DNA of 64,000 nucleotides, from assembly GCA_963969395.1 (NCBI GenBank), contig OZ017801.1:14203611-14267610 (forward strand), given 5' to 3'. The translations under genes and the position numbers were made by a program. The stretch comes from Pseudoscleropodium purum (lineage: Eukaryota; Streptophyta; Bryopsida; Hypnales; Brachytheciaceae). The notes under the pieces were generated by a model. It ran no database searches, had not been told where the DNA came from, and was given only the letters and a program-made list of their open reading frames with translations. Position 1 is the first letter of the stretch. The number at the start of each line of letters is the position of its first letter. Shown in pieces: positions 59,901 through 64,000 of this stretch.

Positions 59901-62121
59901 AACTACAGCATGAGAATTCTCTTGTTTCCTTAGCAAAAATACTTCCGTCGGCAACGATATGCGAGACTTACTTGCCGTGGAACTTGGGAGAAGCTTGCAA
60001 TATCATAAAAATCAACACTGCAGCTTCGTGAAGCCACACATGCCACCTGGATTCATATTTATGAAACTCTGAGAAACTTTTCCAAAGTCATGTCACTCTT
60101 GCATGCTGCATGCAGTGTACCTTATTGAAATACGGAGTATCACTTAGCATTGCCCTCTGCTGGACATACTGGACATACGAGAATTACAGACAAGAATCTT
60201 ACCTCTGAAGAATTTTGTTAAAATTGTTATGAATATTTACTCCACCCTTGTGATGATATACCTTGACTATAAAACCTCCTTAAGAAAAGACAGAAATTCA
60301 CATACCTCTTCTTGATTGCTAGGATTCCATCGTACAGCCTCGAGCCTGTCTAACGTATAAATTTGGACAGTGGGTGCCGCTCTTTCTGCCTCACAACCTG
60401 TGTACTTAAGATTAGCAACTGTGAAGAAAAGAAATTCCAAGAAAATGCCAAAATATCATTTATACTGTAGATAAGATACACAGGTGAAATTTTGAAATTG
60501 CCGAACAGACTACAAGGACAACTACAAAAATTACCTCCAGAAGTACAGTACAAGTTTTCAAAATCGTGTATGGAAAGGCATCCATTGCTGCTGACAGAAG
60601 CTACATATATACCCTGCAGCATAATATCAGATGCATTCAAATGCTGACAGATACCAAATAGCCGTGTCGGTGTTAATGTTGCACATCCAATATGCTTTCA
60701 CAATATTCATAGAGAATTGTGCGTGCAGCAAGACTAATCCTGATACGTTTTACTAACACTACAGAGGGTATCGATGCAGGATCCTGTTGCAAATTAAAAA
60801 AACAACTTGTACGATGATAGATAAGCTACATGAGGAAATACCAAATGACAGGAAGTGCATGTCAAAATAGTTGAATGCAAAAATGTGCATATCTTCCTAA
60901 ACTGACAAGTCACGCAAAGATGCCAGGGCTGCTTACTTGGGAATCAAACTCGACGCATGTCACGATTGGCCTGCCAGTTACAACCACTGTCAGGACACCT
61001 AGGAGAAGGTGGTAGCAAACGCTATTCGAAACACTGTAATCAAGCTCAAACGTTTTCCATCTTGTGGATGACCAGGCAACTTAAAGTCGTCATCCTCAAC
61101 ATTTCTACAACATAAGACAGTAGACAACCATTTTGGTGATCATGCAGAAATTGATAATTCAAGGGCGATTGGGTGTACTAAAGAATGTACATCAACTTAC
61201 GGCACAATGGGGTTGATTGATAGATAGCTCAGATTTGATTGACGGAAGCTCCCAATCTATAATCACACAAAAACAATACGGTTAGTTTGTCGTACATTGC
61301 AAAAAACAAAATTCAGACAGGGCACTCCTCCACACCTTACAGACTCACCCGACGAGAGCATAATGTTAAACAGGATTACTCATTCTCACCAACTTAGCAC
61401 AAGTGTCCACAAATCAGTCTGGAGAAGTCTAGTTAACTCAGGAAGTCCTAAGGCATGATGTATTCTACTGAAGACGTCTCCCCCTTTTCTAAGATACAAA
61501 TTGTCTCATCCCTGTCTACCCAGCATATGCACCTGCCTCATAATACGATAGCAGCAGGGTATTTAGGAGGGAATGTTTGTAAGCAGCTGATAATTTCCCA
61601 TCCAATTGATAAGCACCTGCCTGCCATTTTTGCCTGCAATCATTCCCAAGAAGCTTAGCATTCAGATCAGACGTCGTTACAATTTGCAAAAGATATGTTC
61701 AACAACTTTCTCAGACTACTCGACAAAGCCAAGCTTCGGAGCATACGCACAAATACTAGTAAATTACATATAGTCAATTCTTCGGAACAGTTTCTCGTAG
61801 AGGTCCTTCCGCTAATTGAGAGAAAGAAATCTTCGACCTACGGGTCTGGCATTCAAGTTGTTGCGGACTCCACTACCCCTAACGATTAACAAACTTCGCA
61901 AGGGCTGCGTCTAGGATCCACAATTGCTTAGCAAAGACAGCAAAAAAGCACGAGATCGTGTAGAACGAGGTTTCTGGCACGAATCGTTACCTCGAGAGCA
62001 ATTTTGCCTTGACGGATGGAAATGAAGGACCAGTCCCACGGATCACAAACTTATCCATGCTTAGAATGCTCCACTCCGCCTCTACATTACCACCGGCAAG
62101 TATAAACAAATCAGTAGTCAT
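56905..62121 (-). CDS. WD40-repeat protein, 16 exons, two apparent 1-nt deletions
   Basis: Exons (minus): 62121-61991, 61256-61201, 61104-60937, 60613-60535, 60397-60306, 60046-59972, 59632-59550, 59379-59247, 58893-58804, 58477-58412, 58234-58143, 57970-57907, 57680-57648, 57462-57371, 57305-57128 and 57015-56905. Exons 4-16 join in consistent phase. Exons 1 (near 62035) and 3 (near 61050) are each exactly one nucleotide short of a continuous frame. Start MTTDLFILAGGNVEAEW. WD-type strands are GIYVASVSSNGCLSIHDF, LEAVRWNPSNQEE, MLACGNDKRVHVWDRR, LVLAGSEEGLINLWDLRGG and NEINVLDFAPGP; the end is ITRQPKSRL. A beta-propeller scaffold of about 514 aa is inferred; I cannot name the orthologue. The deletions may be real inactivation or assembly errors. 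The gene lies on the same strand as ATG14. Confidence 0.75.
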
Positions 62122-62174
62122 CCACTGTCATCAGATGAGCATAAGGTATGCCTAAACGGAAGAAAAAAAAGTTC

Positions 62175-62520
62175 AAACTCATAGACGACCAACACAAGGA
62201 ACAACAAAACTTGTGTTTACCTTGCGAAAAATCCTCCAAGCATTGCCGCAGGTGTTCTGTACTGTGAGATGCGCCTAAGCTTAATGCTCCACCTGGTCAA
62301 CACGCCAGTGTTGCTGTAGCTCAATCTCTCGCTAAATACAAATCGGAACCCGCGAAAGACCGATTACTCCAACATTGGAAGGGACAAACAGACCGAGCCC
62401 TAATTTAAACACGCAGCTCCTTCTCGGCATTCCCGTAATGCAGTCCTCGCAGACCTGCTGCAATTGAAACCAGTTGCTAAAAAGCTACTGCAGTGACGGA
62501 TCTCGCACGCATTTTAAGCA
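62175..62520 (-). pseudogene. Partial duplicate of the ATG14 5' region, upstream of the WD40 gene
   Basis: 62221-62330 matches ATG14 exon 3 (52126-52225) including its splice donor. 62331-62405 matches the following DNA, and 62412-62515 matches the start-codon region and promoter (52766-52900; shared CACGCAGCTCCTTCTCG and GGATCTCGCACGCAT). About 430 bp with exon 2 and most of exon 1 are deleted at TAATTTAA. The exon-3 copy has frame-breaking changes, so it cannot make ATG14. A donor at 62220 and an acceptor at 62152 (CCGTTTAG) would splice it to the WD40 leader. Confidence 0.8.
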
Positions 62521-63212
62521 GGAGTAATTTGTTTTTGAAGGCTGTAAGAAGGCTTGACCTCCGTGGGAGGACCGCCAAATCTTTCGTCAATTGCTTTCAT
62601 ATACACTACTGTGCACAACATGGAATTCAAGCACTGTGGATGAAAGTAAATGAAGTACGACTTCAAGCACTACAGTATGGATGAAAGTGGATAAAGCCCT
62701 CCTAGTACTAGTTCCTATATATTGTGAACATTAGATAATCTCATTTGGGATTTTTGTAGGTTCCAATTACCTTGGCAATCAATTCTATACACCTAAATCC
62801 ATTTTTGAAAATATATAAGTACATTTTTGCTTATATCTTCATAAGTGTATATCATTGATCTAGATACCATTTGAATTGGTCATATGGGATGATTATCCAA
62901 TGAATTTGTCATAGAAGAGGGTTATCTATTGAAGATTCAAATATTGATTTGGACGAATGAGAAGCTATGTAGATAAAACATTGCCCTAAAGTATTTTACT
63001 CATCATCCACAATATAATCTATGGAAATTTTTAAGGATTAATAACCTCAAAGAGAGTTGATTGAAAGGTGTTTTTTTGACTATTTATTAGCAATGTGATT
63101 AGCTCAATGTGTTTAGGGAGTCACTAGCCTTCCTTCATGATTTTGTACAAGGTTCTATATCAATTCTTATAAGGTTTGGAAAAAAATTAAACTTATAATT
63201 AATAGTAAAGAC
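62521..63212. other. Intergenic DNA, nothing recognised
   Basis: AT-rich past about 62700; no gene seen. Position 62493 starts a short plus ORF without a recognisable domain. Confidence 0.5.
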
Positions 63213-63215
63213 CTT

Positions 63216-63386
63216 CACTAGTTAAAAACACTCAAATTTCAACAAAATTTTATGGATTTGGTCGTGTTGTTCCGGTCATTGTACAACAAAAATCTATTAA
63301 ATTAACAAATTTTTGTTGTACAATGATCGGAACAACATGACCAAATCAACAAAATTCTATTGAAATTCCAATGTTTTCTACTAGTG
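63216..63386. mobile_element. CACTA-type MITE, 171 bp hairpin
   Basis: The whole element is an inverted repeat with arms of about 80 bp around an AAATTAA centre. The ends are CACTAGT(T/A)(A/G)AAAACA in inverted orientation, flanked by CTT on both sides (63213-63215, 63387-63389). Three-base duplication and CACTAG ends are CACTA features. Confidence 0.8.
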
Positions 63387-64000
63387 CTTATTCATGGATT
63401 CTTCTCAAGTCATAATTTTTTTTTATCTAAAAAGATGACAAGATGCACATCCTCCTTCTTTTAGTCTCTCATAGGAGTTGAGTTTTGATCTAAACAACAA
63501 GATTTTTTTGTTTTGTAAGCTAAAGAACTATTTTCCCAAGGAGATCACTACTTGTAATTTAAGGTATATATGTGCGTCAAGAGGGTATTTAATATGGGTC
63601 TATTTATCTTAATTTTTGTATTTAAAATGACCATATTTTTACATAAAAAGCTACGGGGGGCATATTTCCAATACCCTATATTTTTTATAAATTCTTTCAT
63701 GCGGTCTTTTAAGTGTGGCTATATTACATATAAATTTAAGTGTCTAATTTTTCCCTTGCACCTACACTTCCTAATAATTTTTTCTTTCCCTTTACTATAT
63801 ACATGTATAGAATTATACCATGAAACCAACAACAATCAATTCAATTCAAGCACCATTGACCAAGTGTTTGTTTTTAACTCCTAAAGGCCAATTGTCTATT
63901 GAATGGACAATTGAAAATTTCAGTAGGTTCCTAAAGAATCTATTTTGGTCAAATGTTTACAAAATTTTGACACAAATGTGAATATGTAATCCCTTAGTGG
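63387..64000. other. AT-rich DNA; possible start of another TTAA element at 63878
   Basis: TTAA (63874-63877) followed by CTCCTAAAGGCC resembles the left ends at 46549 and 45449; its right end would be outside the window. The 104-codon plus ORF at 63570-63884 has no recognisable domain. Confidence 0.35.

Noticed and set aside
60670..60785. Open minus stretch reading DPASIPSVVLVKRIR, considered as a WD40-gene exon
   Set aside because: Exons 60937-61104 and 60535-60613 join in phase directly and form a WD-type strand across the junction; this piece has no suitable donor in phase.
1..64000. CRISPR arrays, bacterial operons, organellar genes
   Set aside because: No spacer-repeat structure, Shine-Dalgarno-led gene clusters or plastid/mitochondrial genes were seen; all gene structures are spliceosomal plant types.

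Overview
The window is nuclear DNA of a land plant (or close streptophyte). The evidence is spliceosomal genes with many small introns (a plant-type ATG14 gene, a WD40-repeat gene, an AP2-domain gene) in AT-rich intergenic DNA filled with plant-type transposons: Ty1/copia, Ty3/gypsy, hAT with DUF659, CACTA, and a family that targets TTAA. Low gene density and a PHD-like gypsy tail made me think of a non-flowering lineage, but that is only an impression. No prokaryotic, organellar, tRNA, rRNA or CRISPR feature was seen.

Layout. 1-4318: left-truncated minus-strand Ty1/copia element with an uninterrupted gag-pol frame to the window edge, an LTR, and a primer site matching the anticodon arm of initiator tRNA-Met. 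4.3-13 kb: AT-rich repeats, including a TTAA-bounded element. 13.1-16.9 kb: two-coding-exon AP2-domain gene with a 5'UTR intron and an overlapping uORF. 18.4-29.3 kb: duplicated segments, a complete CACTA element (20733-23451), a gypsy integrase remnant with a PHD-like tail, and a second, 3'-truncated CACTA inserted in it. 29378-39298: a hAT-type region ending in inverted CAGGGTTGAC, with four CGGACGG-rich arrays, a decayed DUF659 transposase (minus) and a decayed protein-kinase-like gene (plus). 39.4-42.1 kb: LTR-element remnant (gag, primer site, LTR) carrying a 334-bp hAT MITE. 43.6-44.8 kb: first-exon fragments resembling UTP4/POPCORN and a dienelactone-hydrolase-like protein. 44.9-47.8 kb: a duplicate of 18.4-18.85 kb disrupted by TTAA-bounded elements. 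48135-52785: twelve-exon ATG14-family gene. 56905-62121: sixteen-exon WD40 gene on the same strand. Just upstream of it lies a partial, internally deleted copy of the ATG14 5' region and promoter. 63216-63386: CACTA-type MITE.

The host genes are an autophagy PI3-kinase-complex subunit, a WD40 protein and a transcription factor, with no evident shared pathway. The most interesting structures are the kinase-like gene between hAT-type ends with GC-rich arrays, the TTAA element family (one copy has an empty-site paralogue in this window), and the ATG14 promoter/leader duplicate upstream of the WD40 gene. Exon boundaries and translations were derived by hand.
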